Assembly: GCA_903845195.1 (NCBI GenBank)
Contig: CAIMWO010000094.1
Coordinates: 62,001-126,000 of the forward strand
Source: an uncultured Phycisphaerales bacterium
GTDB taxonomy: Bacteria > Planctomycetota > Phycisphaerae > WQYP01
Length of the DNA stretch: 64,000 nt
Direction of reading: 5' to 3'
Positions 53,762 to 60,511 of this stretch are shown piece after piece. Every line of letters begins with the position of its first letter. Within the stretch, counting starts at the first letter, position 1. The notes below the pieces were generated by a model. It was given only the letters and a program-made list of their open reading frames with translations. It ran no database searches and was not told where the DNA came from. A program made the position numbers and the translations under genes.

Positions 53762-54106
53762 ATGGTTGCAGGAACAATCGAAATCGATGGCAAGCGATTT
53801 GTCGTGCTTCCTCAGCGCGAATACGAACAGTTGATGAGCCGGCGCGCATCGGGCGAAGACTCGGACTTGCCTCCCCTTCCCAAACCTCTGGCCAACGGCA
53901 ATTTCGATGCGGTGGCGTATTCCCGCGCATCGCTCGCTCGTAAGCTGATCTTGGATCGCCGGGCATCGAATTTAAGCCAAGCTGAACTGGCCCGTCGCGC
54001 CGGCGTGAGAGTTGAAACCCTGAACCGCATCGAACGCTGCAAACTGACTCCCAGCGTGGCAACGGTCGAGAAGTTGGACCGAGCGATGAAACGGGCCGGT
54101 CGTTAA
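53762..54106 (+). CDS. XRE-family HTH antitoxin
   Basis: A 114-residue antitoxin partner. The N-terminal part (IEIDGKRFVVLPQREYEQLM) is the Phd/PHD-like segment often seen before toxin-binding residues, and the C-terminal half is a Cro/C1-type helix-turn-helix (LARKLILDRRASNLSQAEL, ARRAGVRVETLNRIE). It is expected to neutralise the preceding toxin and to repress the operon. Spacing to the toxin is 3 nt, so they are coupled. Confidence 0.87.
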   Translation: MVAGTIEIDGKRFVVLPQREYEQLMSRRASGEDSDLPPLPKPLANGNFDAVAYSRASLARKLILDRRASNLSQAELARRAGVRVETLNRIERCKLTPSVATVEKLDRAMKRAGR

Positions 54107-54183
54107 TCGGTTCCGAATCGATCACCTCACATAATGCCAATCACCTCCCTATCGCCATCCACCAAGACTGATCGCTGCCCCTT

Positions 54184-54218
54184 TTCATCGTTCATCGTTC
54201 TCCATCCATCATTTCCAC
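54184..54218. repeat. Heptamer repeat (TTCATCG family), left of vapBC
   Basis: Two exact TTCATCG units followed by three variants. It is in the same orientation and unit order as the copy at 54925-54962 on the other side of vapBC. Confidence 0.82.
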
Positions 54219-54230
54219 AGCCTTGTTTTC

Positions 54231-54262
54231 ACACAATTCATTGTGTAAACTTCTACACAGTG
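54231..54262. promoter_or_regulatory. Palindromic operator region of vapBC
   Basis: ACACAAT and ATTGTGT (54231-54246) are perfect inverted arms around TC, and TGTGTA (54242-54247) and TACACA (54254-54259) form a second overlapping pair. Such overlapping palindromes just before an antitoxin gene are typical autoregulatory sites for VapB-VapC complexes. Confidence 0.6.
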
Positions 54263-54505
54263 AAACGGAGGTGCGCCATCGCCACCAATCTCGACATCGA
54301 TCAGCGGCTTCTCAAGGCCACAGTCAAAGCTTACGGCTTTAAGACTAAAAAAGAAGCGGTCAACGCAGGCTTAACCGAACTGCTTAATAAGAAAAAACGC
54401 CTCGGACTCGTCGAACTCTTCGGCACCGTCGATTACGACCCTGACTACAACTACAAAGAACACCGTTCGCGCAAGAAGAGCTTTCACAAGGATGGCCGGA
54501 AGTGA
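54260..54505 (+). CDS. vapB: VapB-type antitoxin, possible ATC start codon
   Basis: Antitoxin of a VapBC pair. The core TNLDIDQRLLKATVKAYGFKTKKEAV (read in two parts) is the usual DUF2191/VapB ribbon-helix DNA-binding domain, followed by a C-terminal toxin-binding tail around VELFGTVDYDPDYNYKEH. The conventional start is GTG at 54260, giving 81 residues, but no ribosome-binding site precedes it. A strong GGAGG at 54267-54271 lies 6 nt before an ATC codon (54278) that encodes the residue where homologues have Met (MATNLDID pattern). Initiation at ATC is therefore likely and would give 75 residues. The stop overlaps vapC by 4 bp. Confidence 0.8.
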   Translation: MKRRCAIATNLDIDQRLLKATVKAYGFKTKKEAVNAGLTELLNKKKRLGLVELFGTVDYDPDYNYKEHRSRKKSFHKDGRK

Positions 54506-54912
54506 TTCTCGTCGACACCTCTGTCTGGTCTATCGCGTTGCGCCGCCGCCGTGCTGACCTGAATCCCGAAGAGCGTATCTTCGCATTCGCTCTTCGCGAC
54601 TTGGTCATTGCCGGCGAAGCGGTCATGATCGGGCCAGTTCGGCAGGAAGTCCTCTCGGGAATTAGTTCCCACGCTTCCTTCCGCATTGTACAGCAGCAAC
54701 TTACATCCATTTCCAATCTTCCCCTCGATATCGCCGTATGGGAGCGGGCGGCCGATTTTTTCAACACTTGCCGCGCCCAAGGAATTGCACCCGACGCCAT
54801 CGACATGACCATCTGCGCCGCCGCCCACCAGCACGCCACCCCCATTCTCACCACCGACCCCGACTTCCGCCGATACGCCAAACACCTCCCCATCACCCTC
54901 CACCAAATCTGA
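54502..54912 (+). CDS. vapC: VapC-type PIN-domain ribonuclease toxin
   Basis: A 136-residue PIN nuclease expected to cleave tRNA or rRNA when released from VapB. The acidic metal-binding residues are visible: Asp5 in ILVDTSVW, Glu in GPVRQEVLSGI, Asp in GIAPDAIDMTICAAA and Asp in LTTDPDFRRYA. It starts with GTG overlapping the vapB stop, a typical coupled arrangement. Direct heptamer repeats flank the pair on both sides. Confidence 0.93.
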   Translation: MILVDTSVWSIALRRRRADLNPEERIFAFALRDLVIAGEAVMIGPVRQEVLSGISSHASFRIVQQQLTSISNLPLDIAVWERAADFFNTCRAQGIAPDAIDMTICAAAHQHATPILTTDPDFRRYAKHLPITLHQI

Positions 54913-54924
54913 TTCAGCCCCCTT

Positions 54925-54962
54925 TCTCATCGTTCCTCGTTCTCAATTCATCATTATTTCCC
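54925..54962. repeat. Heptamer repeat (TTCATCG family), right of vapBC
   Basis: Five 7-base units (CTCATCG, TTCCTCG, TTCTCAA, TTCATCA, TTATTTC) parallel to the copy at 54184-54218. The remaining bases up to 55093 hold no gene and no clear structure. Confidence 0.8.
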
Positions 54963-55093
54963 CCTCTCCGCTACAATCCCCTCACCCCCCACAACACATA
55001 GCACACTGCCCCCCCAAACTCCGCGCCGCAGCGCAGACTTCCCCCACCGCGACTCTCCTCTCGCGCCACGCGCCCCCTTCACCTTCGTCACGC

Positions 55094-55732
55094 CTACCTG
55101 CGTCTGCGCCAGCCCAACCCAACGATCCCCGCCAGCAGCAGTCCCGCCGACGCCGGTTCCGGCACCGCAGCGCTCGGCACGGAAATGTTGTCGATGAAAA
55201 AACCGTCGTTGCTGCTGTTGTTAAAACGTATGCTCGTCACTGCCGTAGTCGATATAAACCCAAAACTTTGCTGGCTACTGCCGGTCCCCGGCACAAGAAT
55301 ATCGGCGGTCCCCCCACCTTCAAAGCTCAACGTCAAATCCAACTGCGATCCATTCCCCGCCGCATAGAAGTCCGCGAAAAACGCGTTCTGGGGCGTGGCA
55401 AAAATCAGATCCGCCGCCAGTGGGTCCTGTACAAAAATGGTGACAAAAGCGTTACCAAAAAGCGCCGCCGGCGAGGCCGCATTGATAAATGGACTCACAT
55501 CCACCAGATCCGTTCCCGCCTCCGCGGTCCCCACCGCCGCCAGCGTAAACGCCCCCACGTTCAACGGCACGGTGGCAAAAGAAGTGTCCGCAGCGAAACT
55601 CTCAAACGTCTGCGTAGAGCTCACCGGAACGGCCGTGTTCCAGGTCGTACGATCCGTGTAAGTCGTCACCGAAGCTTGGGCCACGGAAGTGCACGCGACC
55701 GCAAACAAAAATGCCACCCATGTTTTTTTCAT
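55094..55732 (-). CDS. PEP-CTERM sorting domain protein
   Basis: A second exported exosortase substrate, 212 residues. Signal peptide KKTWVAFLFAVACTSVAQA, a beta-sandwich-like body rich in Ala, Thr and Asp (TQTFESFAADTSF, ATPQNAFFADFYAAGNGSQ, TSIRFNNSSNDGFFIDNISV, which resembles a carbohydrate-binding-type beta fold), and the sorting tail VPEPASAGLLLAGIVGLGW plus RRRR. The start at 55732 has GGGAGAG upstream. It lacks the leader hairpins of the PEP-CTERM gene at 3.2 kb. Confidence 0.9.
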   Translation of the reverse strand: MKKTWVAFLFAVACTSVAQASVTTYTDRTTWNTAVPVSSTQTFESFAADTSFATVPLNVGAFTLAAVGTAEAGTDLVDVSPFINAASPAALFGNAFVTIFVQDPLAADLIFATPQNAFFADFYAAGNGSQLDLTLSFEGGGTADILVPGTGSSQQSFGFISTTAVTSIRFNNSSNDGFFIDNISVPSAAVPEPASAGLLLAGIVGLGWRRRR

Positions 55733-55974
55733 GATCTCTCTCCCTTGTTTCTGCATTGCCCACTAATTTCCCTGTGCCGATATGCTAGGCCAATCACCTT
55801 CGGTAATTCAAGGGCAAAATCCACATTTTATTTGCCGATCAATCCGAAAATCGGCTCGCATAATCGTCTATAATCCCCCTCTCAATCCTCTCATTTTTTC
55901 CTTGACCCTCACCCTCACCCCCCCTATTTTCCTTTCGCATCAACAGTGGGGCCACCGTTCAAAAGGAGTAATCC

Positions 55975-57162
55975 ATGAGTTCCGTCCGCCTCCTCGTCGG
56001 CACCAAAAAAGGCGCCTTCATCCTCACCTCTGACGGCACACGCCAAAAATGGCGCGTCGACGGACCCCACTTCGCCGGCTGGGAAATCTACCACCTCAAA
56101 GGCTCACCCAAAGATCCCAACCGCATCTTCTGCTCCCAGTCCTCCGGCTGGTTCGGACAAGTCATCCAACGCTCCTCCGACGGCGGCAAAACCTGGGAAA
56201 CCCCCGGCACCACCGGCGGCCTGCCCAAATCCCCCGAAGGCTTCCCCATGGGCGAATCCAACAAGTTCGTCTACGACACTTCCCCTACCACCGGCAAACC
56301 CCTCACCACCCACCAATGGTACGACGGCACCCAGCACCCCTGGGAATTCAAACGCGTCTGGCATCTCGAACCCTCCCTCCACGACCCCGACACCGTCTAC
56401 GCCGGCGTCGAAGACGCCGCGCTCTTCAAATCCACCAACGGCGGCGCCACCTGGTCCGAAGTCTCCGCCCTCCGCGCCGCCAAGGGCGAAAAATGGTCCC
56501 CCGGCGCCGGCGGGCTCTGTTTGCACACGATCCTGCTTGATCCCAAAGATCCCAACCGCATCACTATTGCCATCTCCGCCGCCGGTGCCTTCCGCTCTGA
56601 TGACGGCGGCAAAACCTTCAAGCCGATCAACAAAGGCCTCCGCAACGACTACCTCCCCGACCCGCGCCCCGAAATCGGATTCTGCGTGCACGACATCGTC
56701 CTCCACCCATCCAAACCCGCCACCCTCTTCATGCAACTCCACCAGGGCGGCGGCGCCTACCGCTCTGACAACCACGGCGACACCTGGACCGAAGTCAAAG
56801 GCAACCTCCCCACCGACTTCGGCTTCCCCATCGACGTCCATGCCCACGAACCTAACACCGTCTTCGTCGCCCCGCTGGACCCCATGCTCCGCACCCCCAT
56901 CGAAGGCAAGCTCAAAATCTGGCGCAGCAAAACCGGCGGCAACGAGTGGGAACCCCTCACCAAAGGTCTCCCCCAGGAAAACTGCTTCGTCGGCATCCTC
57001 CGCGACGCCATGGCCGTCGACTCCCTCCCCGACTGCGGCATCTACTTCGGCACCACCGGCGGCCAAGTCTACTGCTCTCCCAACGGCGGCGACACCTGGC
57101 AATGCATCGTGCACGATTTGCCCCATGTTCTGTCTGTTGAAGTGCAGACCCTCGCCTCCTAA
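55975..57162 (+). CDS. BNR/sialidase-type beta-propeller protein
   Basis: A 395-residue cytoplasmic (no signal peptide) propeller. It begins [17 protein letters not shown] and has repeated Asp-box/BNR motifs: [44 protein letters not shown] and [10 protein letters not shown] near the end. The family is annotated as exo-alpha-sialidase/VPS10-like/glycosyl hydrolase, but the catalytic residues of true sialidases are not evident. AAAGGAG precedes the ATG. It is commonly paired with a MoaD-like protein; here that gene lies at 57747, displaced by the four-helix-bundle gene. Its stop codon lies inside a hexamer repeat. Confidence 0.88.
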   Translation: MSSVRLLVGTKKGAFILTSDGTRQKWRVDGPHFAGWEIYHLKGSPKDPNRIFCSQSSGWFGQVIQRSSDGGKTWETPGTTGGLPKSPEGFPMGESNKFVYDTSPTTGKPLTTHQWYDGTQHPWEFKRVWHLEPSLHDPDTVYAGVEDAALFKSTNGGATWSEVSALRAAKGEKWSPGAGGLCLHTILLDPKDPNRITIAISAAGAFRSDDGGKTFKPINKGLRNDYLPDPRPEIGFCVHDIVLHPSKPATLFMQLHQGGGAYRSDNHGDTWTEVKGNLPTDFGFPIDVHAHEPNTVFVAPLDPMLRTPIEGKLKIWRSKTGGNEWEPLTKGLPQENCFVGILRDAMAVDSLPDCGIYFGTTGGQVYCSPNGGDTWQCIVHDLPHVLSVEVQTLAS

Positions 57163-57277
57163 TCTCAATCCTAATCCTAATCTCAATCCCGCCCTCGCCC
57201 CGGCAAAAGATTAGGATTAAGATCAAGATCAAGATTAGGAACAAGCCGCTCGGTTGCTCCTGATCCTGAGCCTGAAG
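57159..57277. repeat. Hexamer repeats, inverted pair plus third block (CTAATC family)
   Basis: Five 6-base CTAATC/TCAATC units at 57159-57188 face five GATTAG/GATCAA units at 57209-57238 and can form a hairpin of about 30 bp. A third block of TCCTGA-type units lies at 57257-57277. The first block contains the stop codon of the propeller gene. Confidence 0.9.
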
Positions 57278-57286
57278 GAGCACCTG

Positions 57287-57697
57287 ATGTCCACCATTGT
57301 TAATTCTGGTTCCGCCTCCTTTGTCCCGTTCTGCTTCAACCACGAAAAGCTGGAGGTCTACCAGGAATCCCTTTCCTTCATCGCCTGGCTTGCCCCCATC
57401 CTTGAAAACATCCCCAAACTCGGCGACCTCAAAGACCAACTCGACCGCGCTTCCACTTCCATCACGCTCAACACCGCTGAAGGAAACGGCAAATACAACC
57501 CCAAGGACCGCTGCCACTACTTCGACATCGCCCACGGCTCGTCGCTCGAATGCTCTGCCGGCCTCGACATCCTCGTCGCTAAGAGGAAACTCACTCCCGA
57601 CCAAATTCGCCCCGGTAAAGAACGCCTTCAGAAGATCGTCCGTATGCTCATCGGTCTTATTAAACGAAACTCCACCCGAGATTACGCCCGTTCCTAA
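57287..57697 (+). CDS. Four-helix-bundle protein (23S rRNA IVS/S23 family)
   Basis: A 136-residue member of the four-helix-bundle family (also called S23 or IVS-encoded, related to Avd of diversity-generating retroelements). It shows FNHEKLEVYQESLSFIAWL, LKDQLDRASTSITLNTAEGNGKY (read in two parts), RCHYFDIAHGSSLECSAGLD and the closing helix KERLQKIVRMLIGLIKRN. The function is unknown; some relatives are carried inside rRNA intervening sequences. AAGGAG precedes the ATG. Hexamer repeats flank it on both sides, and its own stop codon is within the downstream repeat, so it looks like a repeat-flanked cassette inserted into the propeller-MoaD operon. Confidence 0.92.
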   Translation: MSTIVNSGSASFVPFCFNHEKLEVYQESLSFIAWLAPILENIPKLGDLKDQLDRASTSITLNTAEGNGKYNPKDRCHYFDIAHGSSLECSAGLDILVAKRKLTPDQIRPGKERLQKIVRMLIGLIKRNSTRDYARS

Positions 57698-57723
57698 TCC
57701 TAATCTTATCCTGATCCTGATCT
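57693..57723. repeat. Hexamer repeat downstream of the four-helix-bundle gene
   Basis: Five units (CCTAAT twice, CTTATC, CTGATC twice), the same family as the blocks at 57159-57277. It contains the TAA stop of the four-helix-bundle gene. Confidence 0.88.
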
Positions 57724-57746
57724 CGTCCCCACCCCGGAGCCAATCC

Positions 57747-58046
57747 ATGATCCACGTCCAACTTCCCATCCATCTCCGCGTCCTCGCCAACATCCCCAGC
57801 CAGAAGATCGAGCTTCCCGTCGATCCCCCCATCACCATCAACCGCATCCTCGACGCCCTCGAATCCCAATACCCCACCCTCAAGGGCACCATCCGCGACC
57901 ACGACACCCTCAAACGCCGCCCCATGATCCGCTTCTACGCCTGCAACGAAGACCTCTCCCACGACTCCCCCGACACTCCACTCCCCGAAAAAGTCGCCAC
58001 CGGCGCCGAACCCTTATATGTCATCGGCGCCATCGCCGGCGGCTGA
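57747..58046 (+). CDS. MoaD/ThiS-like ubiquitin-fold protein
   Basis: A 99-residue beta-grasp protein. VQLPIHLRVLANIPSQKIELPV (read in two parts), ITINRILDALESQYP and the final VIGAIAGG carry the pattern of MoaD/ThiS sulfur carriers, including the C-terminal Gly-Gly. An Arg-rich segment (LKRRPMIRFYACNEDL) is longer than in MoaD. As no molybdopterin genes are near and the partner is a BNR propeller, it may serve a separate carrier or conjugation role. GGAG lies 8 nt before the ATG. Confidence 0.85.
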   Translation: MIHVQLPIHLRVLANIPSQKIELPVDPPITINRILDALESQYPTLKGTIRDHDTLKRRPMIRFYACNEDLSHDSPDTPLPEKVATGAEPLYVIGAIAGG

Positions 58047-58062
58047 TACCCCCACACCCCAC

Positions 58063-58102
58063 CCCGACACTCCGATACTCCGTTACCCCGACACCCCGAT
58101 AC
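58063..58102. repeat. Octamer repeat (CCCGACAC / CCCGATAC)
   Basis: Five 8-base units with a fixed ending NAC follow the MoaD-like gene. The first and fourth units are identical. Confidence 0.85.
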
Positions 58103-58127
58103 TTCCTCCGCCCCCACGCAAAAATAC

Positions 58128-58160
58128 AAAAGGGGAGACCTCGCAAAAGGTCTCCCCTCT
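58128..58160 (-). terminator. Intrinsic terminator of the RRM gene
   Basis: AGGGGAGACCT and AGGTCTCCCCT form a perfect 11-bp stem around a 6-base loop. On the minus strand it is followed by TTTTGTATTTTTG. It can also work for the plus-strand MoaD-like gene. Confidence 0.92.
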
Positions 58161-58186
58161 ATTTCAATTGCAATCAATCCCCGGCA

Positions 58187-58501
58187 TCAATACCGGCGAT
58201 TGCCGCCGCCACCGCCGCCGCCACCGTAACCGCCGCCCGTACGCGGACGTTCTTCACGGGGCTTGGCTTCGTTGACCTTGAGAGCGCGACCGCCGTTCTC
58301 CTTGCCATCCAATGCAGCAATCGCCGCATCGGCTTCCGTGGCCGAAGACATCTCGACAAAGCCGAAGCCCTTCGAGCGACCGACATCGCGGTCCATGATC
58401 ACCTGGGCGCTGTCCACAGAACCAAAGCCCGAGAACAAAGTCCTCAAACCTTCGTCGTTCATGTCATAGCTCAGATTACCAACATACAATTTTTTACCCA
58501 T
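58187..58501 (-). CDS. RRM-domain RNA-binding protein with Gly-rich tail
   Basis: A 104-residue protein of the cyanobacterial Rbp/cold-inducible type. The single RRM has RNP2 KLYVGNLSY at residues 4-12 and RNP1 KGFGFVEM, then a C-terminal tail RPRTGGGYGGGGGG ending NRRY. Such proteins bind single-stranded RNA and are often cold-induced. The ATG at 58501 is preceded by AAAGGA. The leader contains two hairpins (listed), which fits post-transcriptional control; a strong terminator lies 27 bases downstream. Confidence 0.95.
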   Translation of the reverse strand: MGKKLYVGNLSYDMNDEGLRTLFSGFGSVDSAQVIMDRDVGRSKGFGFVEMSSATEADAAIAALDGKENGGRALKVNEAKPREERPRTGGGYGGGGGGGGNRRY

Positions 58502-58527
58502 TTGTTTTCCTTTATAAAATGGGCATC

Positions 58528-58580
58528 GATCCGCCGAAATACTTTCCGGATCATAGCGAAAGAGGTCGAGATTTCGACCT
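58528..58580 (-). promoter_or_regulatory. Two hairpins in the 5' leader of the RRM gene
   Basis: GATCCG (58528-58533) pairs with CGGATC (58547-58552), and AGGTCGA (58563-58569) pairs with TCGACCT (58574-58580). Both lie within 80 nt upstream of the start codon. The remaining sequence of the 331-bp gap to 58832 shows no gene and no clear promoter. Confidence 0.45.
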
Positions 58581-58820
58581 GGAAATGGCAGGCGGACGAT
58601 AGAGAGGAAGAAAGCGAAAAGGCGAGACAACAAGCCAGACGCGAACTCAAGACTCAGTTCGGCAAACCAACCAGTGAGTCACTATACCCGATGCACAGCC
58701 ACTCCGGTGGTTAATTCCAAATATAAATCGCGGAATATCCGTCGTAACGCTCAAATCGCCCCCCACGACCCCGCAAACCCCCTTTCATCCGCCCTATTGG
58801 ACTCCCTTCCCCTCGCCGCC

Positions 58821-58826
58821 TACCCT
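58821..58826 (+). promoter_or_regulatory. -10-like box, possible leaderless promoter of the VOC gene
   Basis: TACCCT lies 6 nt before the ATG at 58833; it is the weakest member of this set. Confidence 0.3.
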
Positions 58827-58832
58827 CGTTTC

Positions 58833-59324
58833 ATGTCCACACCGCCTCCCATCCACCCCGATGTCCGCATCGGCCACATCCATCTCAAGGTCGCCAACCT
58901 GCAACGCGCCCTCGATTTCTACGTCGGTGTCCTCGGCTTCTCACTCACCCAGCGCTTCGGCAACCAGGCCGCCTTCCTCTCCGCCGGCGGATACCATCAT
59001 CACATCGGCCTCAACACCTGGGAATCCCTCGACGGCTCGCCCTCGCCTGCCGGCACCACCGGCCTCTATCACGTCGCCATCCTCTATCCCACCCGCAAAG
59101 TACTCGCCGACGCCCTCCGCCGTTTGCAGATCGCCAACATCCCGCTCGACGGCGCAGCCGATCACGGCGTCTCCCAGGCCCTCTACCTGCACGACCCCGA
59201 CCATAACGGCGTCGAACTCTACTGGGATCGCCCCCCAAACCAATGGCCCCGCACCCCCAACGGCGAACTGGCCATGTTCACCCACCCCCTCGATCTCGAC
59301 GCCCTGCTCGCGGAATTACGCTAG
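58833..59324 (+). CDS. VOC (glyoxalase/extradiol dioxygenase-fold) protein
   Basis: A 163-residue metal-binding protein of the vicinal oxygen chelate superfamily. It shows IGHIHLKVANLQRALDFYV with the first metal-ligand His, LGFSLTQRFGNQAAFLSAGG, HHHIGLNTW, GLYHVAILYP and the C-terminal metal-ligand Glu in LHDPDHNGVELYWDRP. The pattern resembles catechol 2,3-dioxygenase-like stand-alone VOC proteins; the reaction is unknown. The start follows family N-termini; the frame is open to 58674. There is no Shine-Dalgarno. Confidence 0.9.
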   Translation: MSTPPPIHPDVRIGHIHLKVANLQRALDFYVGVLGFSLTQRFGNQAAFLSAGGYHHHIGLNTWESLDGSPSPAGTTGLYHVAILYPTRKVLADALRRLQIANIPLDGAADHGVSQALYLHDPDHNGVELYWDRPPNQWPRTPNGELAMFTHPLDLDALLAELR

Positions 59325-59384
59325 ATGCGGCCTTCGATTGATCCTCCCCCTCTGCTATAATCAAGCGAGCCAAGGAGAGGTTCT

Positions 59385-59579
59385 ATGACCGTCAGTGAAC
59401 TCGAATCGCGCGTCACCTCGCTGGAAGCCGAAGTGGAAGAGCTTCGCCGCCAGTTGGATTACACGCAGGCACTCGCGGGCATCAAACGCGGCCTCGATGA
59501 AGCCGACCGCGGTCTCGGCACTCCGCTTCAACAAGTAGATGAGCAACTTCGCACCAAATACAGCATCCCACGCCCATGA
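59385..59579 (+). CDS. Small coiled-coil antitoxin
   Basis: A 64-residue protein that starts with a heptad coiled coil (ELESRVTSLEAEVEELRRQL) and ends with a short tail (QQVDEQLRTKYSIP). By size, position and overlap with the next gene it is the antitoxin of a RelE/ParE pair. It has no evident DNA-binding motif. AAGGAG precedes the ATG. Confidence 0.8.
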   Translation: MTVSELESRVTSLEAEVEELRRQLDYTQALAGIKRGLDEADRGLGTPLQQVDEQLRTKYSIPRP

Positions 59580-59878
59580 CCTACAAAGTAATCGTTCTTC
59601 CATCCGCCCAATTTGAACTCGACGAAGCCTACCAATGGTTACTCGCCGAAACCCCGCAGCATGCCCCAGTCTGGTACAACGGCCTGCTGGCTGCCCTGTA
59701 TTCTCTTGAACAACTCCCCGGTCGTTGCCCGCTTGCCCTCGAGTCCAAAGATTCCCGCGAACCCGTTCGTCAACTCCTCTATGGTGACAAGCATCATGCC
59801 TACCGCATCCTCTTCACCATTCGCGACGAGACCGTCCTGATCCTCCACATCCGCCACGCCGCGCGTACATCCTCGTAA
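59576..59878 (+). CDS. RelE/ParE-superfamily toxin
   Basis: A 100-residue toxin partner with a ParE-like N-terminal hairpin (VIVLPSAQFELDEAYQWL), the middle LEQLPGRCPLALESKD and the C-terminal core strands VRQLLYGDKHHAYRILFTI and ETVLILHIRHAAR. It overlaps the antitoxin stop by 4 bp (ATGA). The target is unknown: gyrase for ParE types, mRNA for RelE types. Confidence 0.88.
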   Translation: MTYKVIVLPSAQFELDEAYQWLLAETPQHAPVWYNGLLAALYSLEQLPGRCPLALESKDSREPVRQLLYGDKHHAYRILFTIRDETVLILHIRHAARTSS

Positions 59879-59944
59879 CAGTCCCCAACTGCGGACCTAC
59901 GATCTCCGTCATGCATCTAGGCTCTGCGTCGGCCCACGCACACC

Positions 59945-60244
59945 TCACCGGCTCATCTGAAAAATCAATTCGAACACGCCCGTGAGTATCGCGATCAGCC
60001 CGGCGCTCACCGATACAAATTCATCGCGCCGCGACTCCCGGTCCGGCGCCACATCCGGCGACGCATCGGGAATGACCTCGATGGCCAGCGTGCCCAGCAA
60101 AATCGCACCGATCGGGAACACGTAGAAATGCCCCATCGGCACGCCGGCCACGGCACACACCAATGCCGCAAACCCCATGAGCTCCGCCGTCCATGCCCGA
60201 TGCCAGTGATCCAGATGCAAAGTATGGGTTAAAGGACGCATCAT
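59945..60244 (-). CDS. Small membrane protein (paralogue of the 61.2-61.5 kb gene)
   Basis: A 99-residue protein with hydrophobic segments around FAALVCAVAGVPMGHFYV, the overlapping IGAILLGTLAIEVIP and a C-terminal VSAGLIAILTGVFELIF; the hydrophilic loop between them is Asp/Arg-rich. The central pattern VPMG...ILLGTLAI is shared with the protein at 61227-61526. The starting ATG at 60244 has AAGGGGG upstream. Function unknown. Confidence 0.7.
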   Translation of the reverse strand: MMRPLTHTLHLDHWHRAWTAELMGFAALVCAVAGVPMGHFYVFPIGAILLGTLAIEVIPDASPDVAPDRESRRDEFVSVSAGLIAILTGVFELIFQMSR

Positions 60245-60400
60245 AAAAGCCCCCTTTTCTTCCCCGCCTCGCGGCAACACCGCCTGCCCCCGCGTCCCTA
60301 TTGTAGCGCCCCAACCCCCACAGAATGCCTTCCCCGCCATTTCCCAAAATCACTCTATCCCATTGTACATCCATGCCATTTCACACCACATGCCAAATAA

Positions 60401-60430
60401 ATTTGTGCGCATTTGTGTTCATTTGTGGTC
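60401..60430. repeat. Decamer repeat (ATTTGTGTTC family), copy 2
   Basis: Three perfectly phased 10-base units: ATTTGTGCGC, ATTTGTGTTC, ATTTGTGGTC. Same family as 49117-49155. Confidence 0.85.
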
Positions 60431-60499
60431 CCGTTCCGTCGTCTCTCTCACCCCGATTTTCCGACTACCCAGGCGTTTTTTTCAAACGCGATTCTCCGG

Positions 60500-60505
60500 T
60501 AAGAT
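60500..60505 (+). promoter_or_regulatory. -10 box, leaderless promoter of carbonic anhydrase gene
   Basis: TAAGAT lies exactly 6 nt before the ATG at 60512; no Shine-Dalgarno. Confidence 0.4.
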
Positions 60506-60511
60506 TCCCCC

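Noticed and set aside
57159-57240. Telomere-like or centromere-like repeat because of CTAATC/GATTAG hexamers
   Set aside because: It is only five units per arm, internal to a bacterial operon and paired as an inverted repeat; the same class of element occurs elsewhere with other periods.
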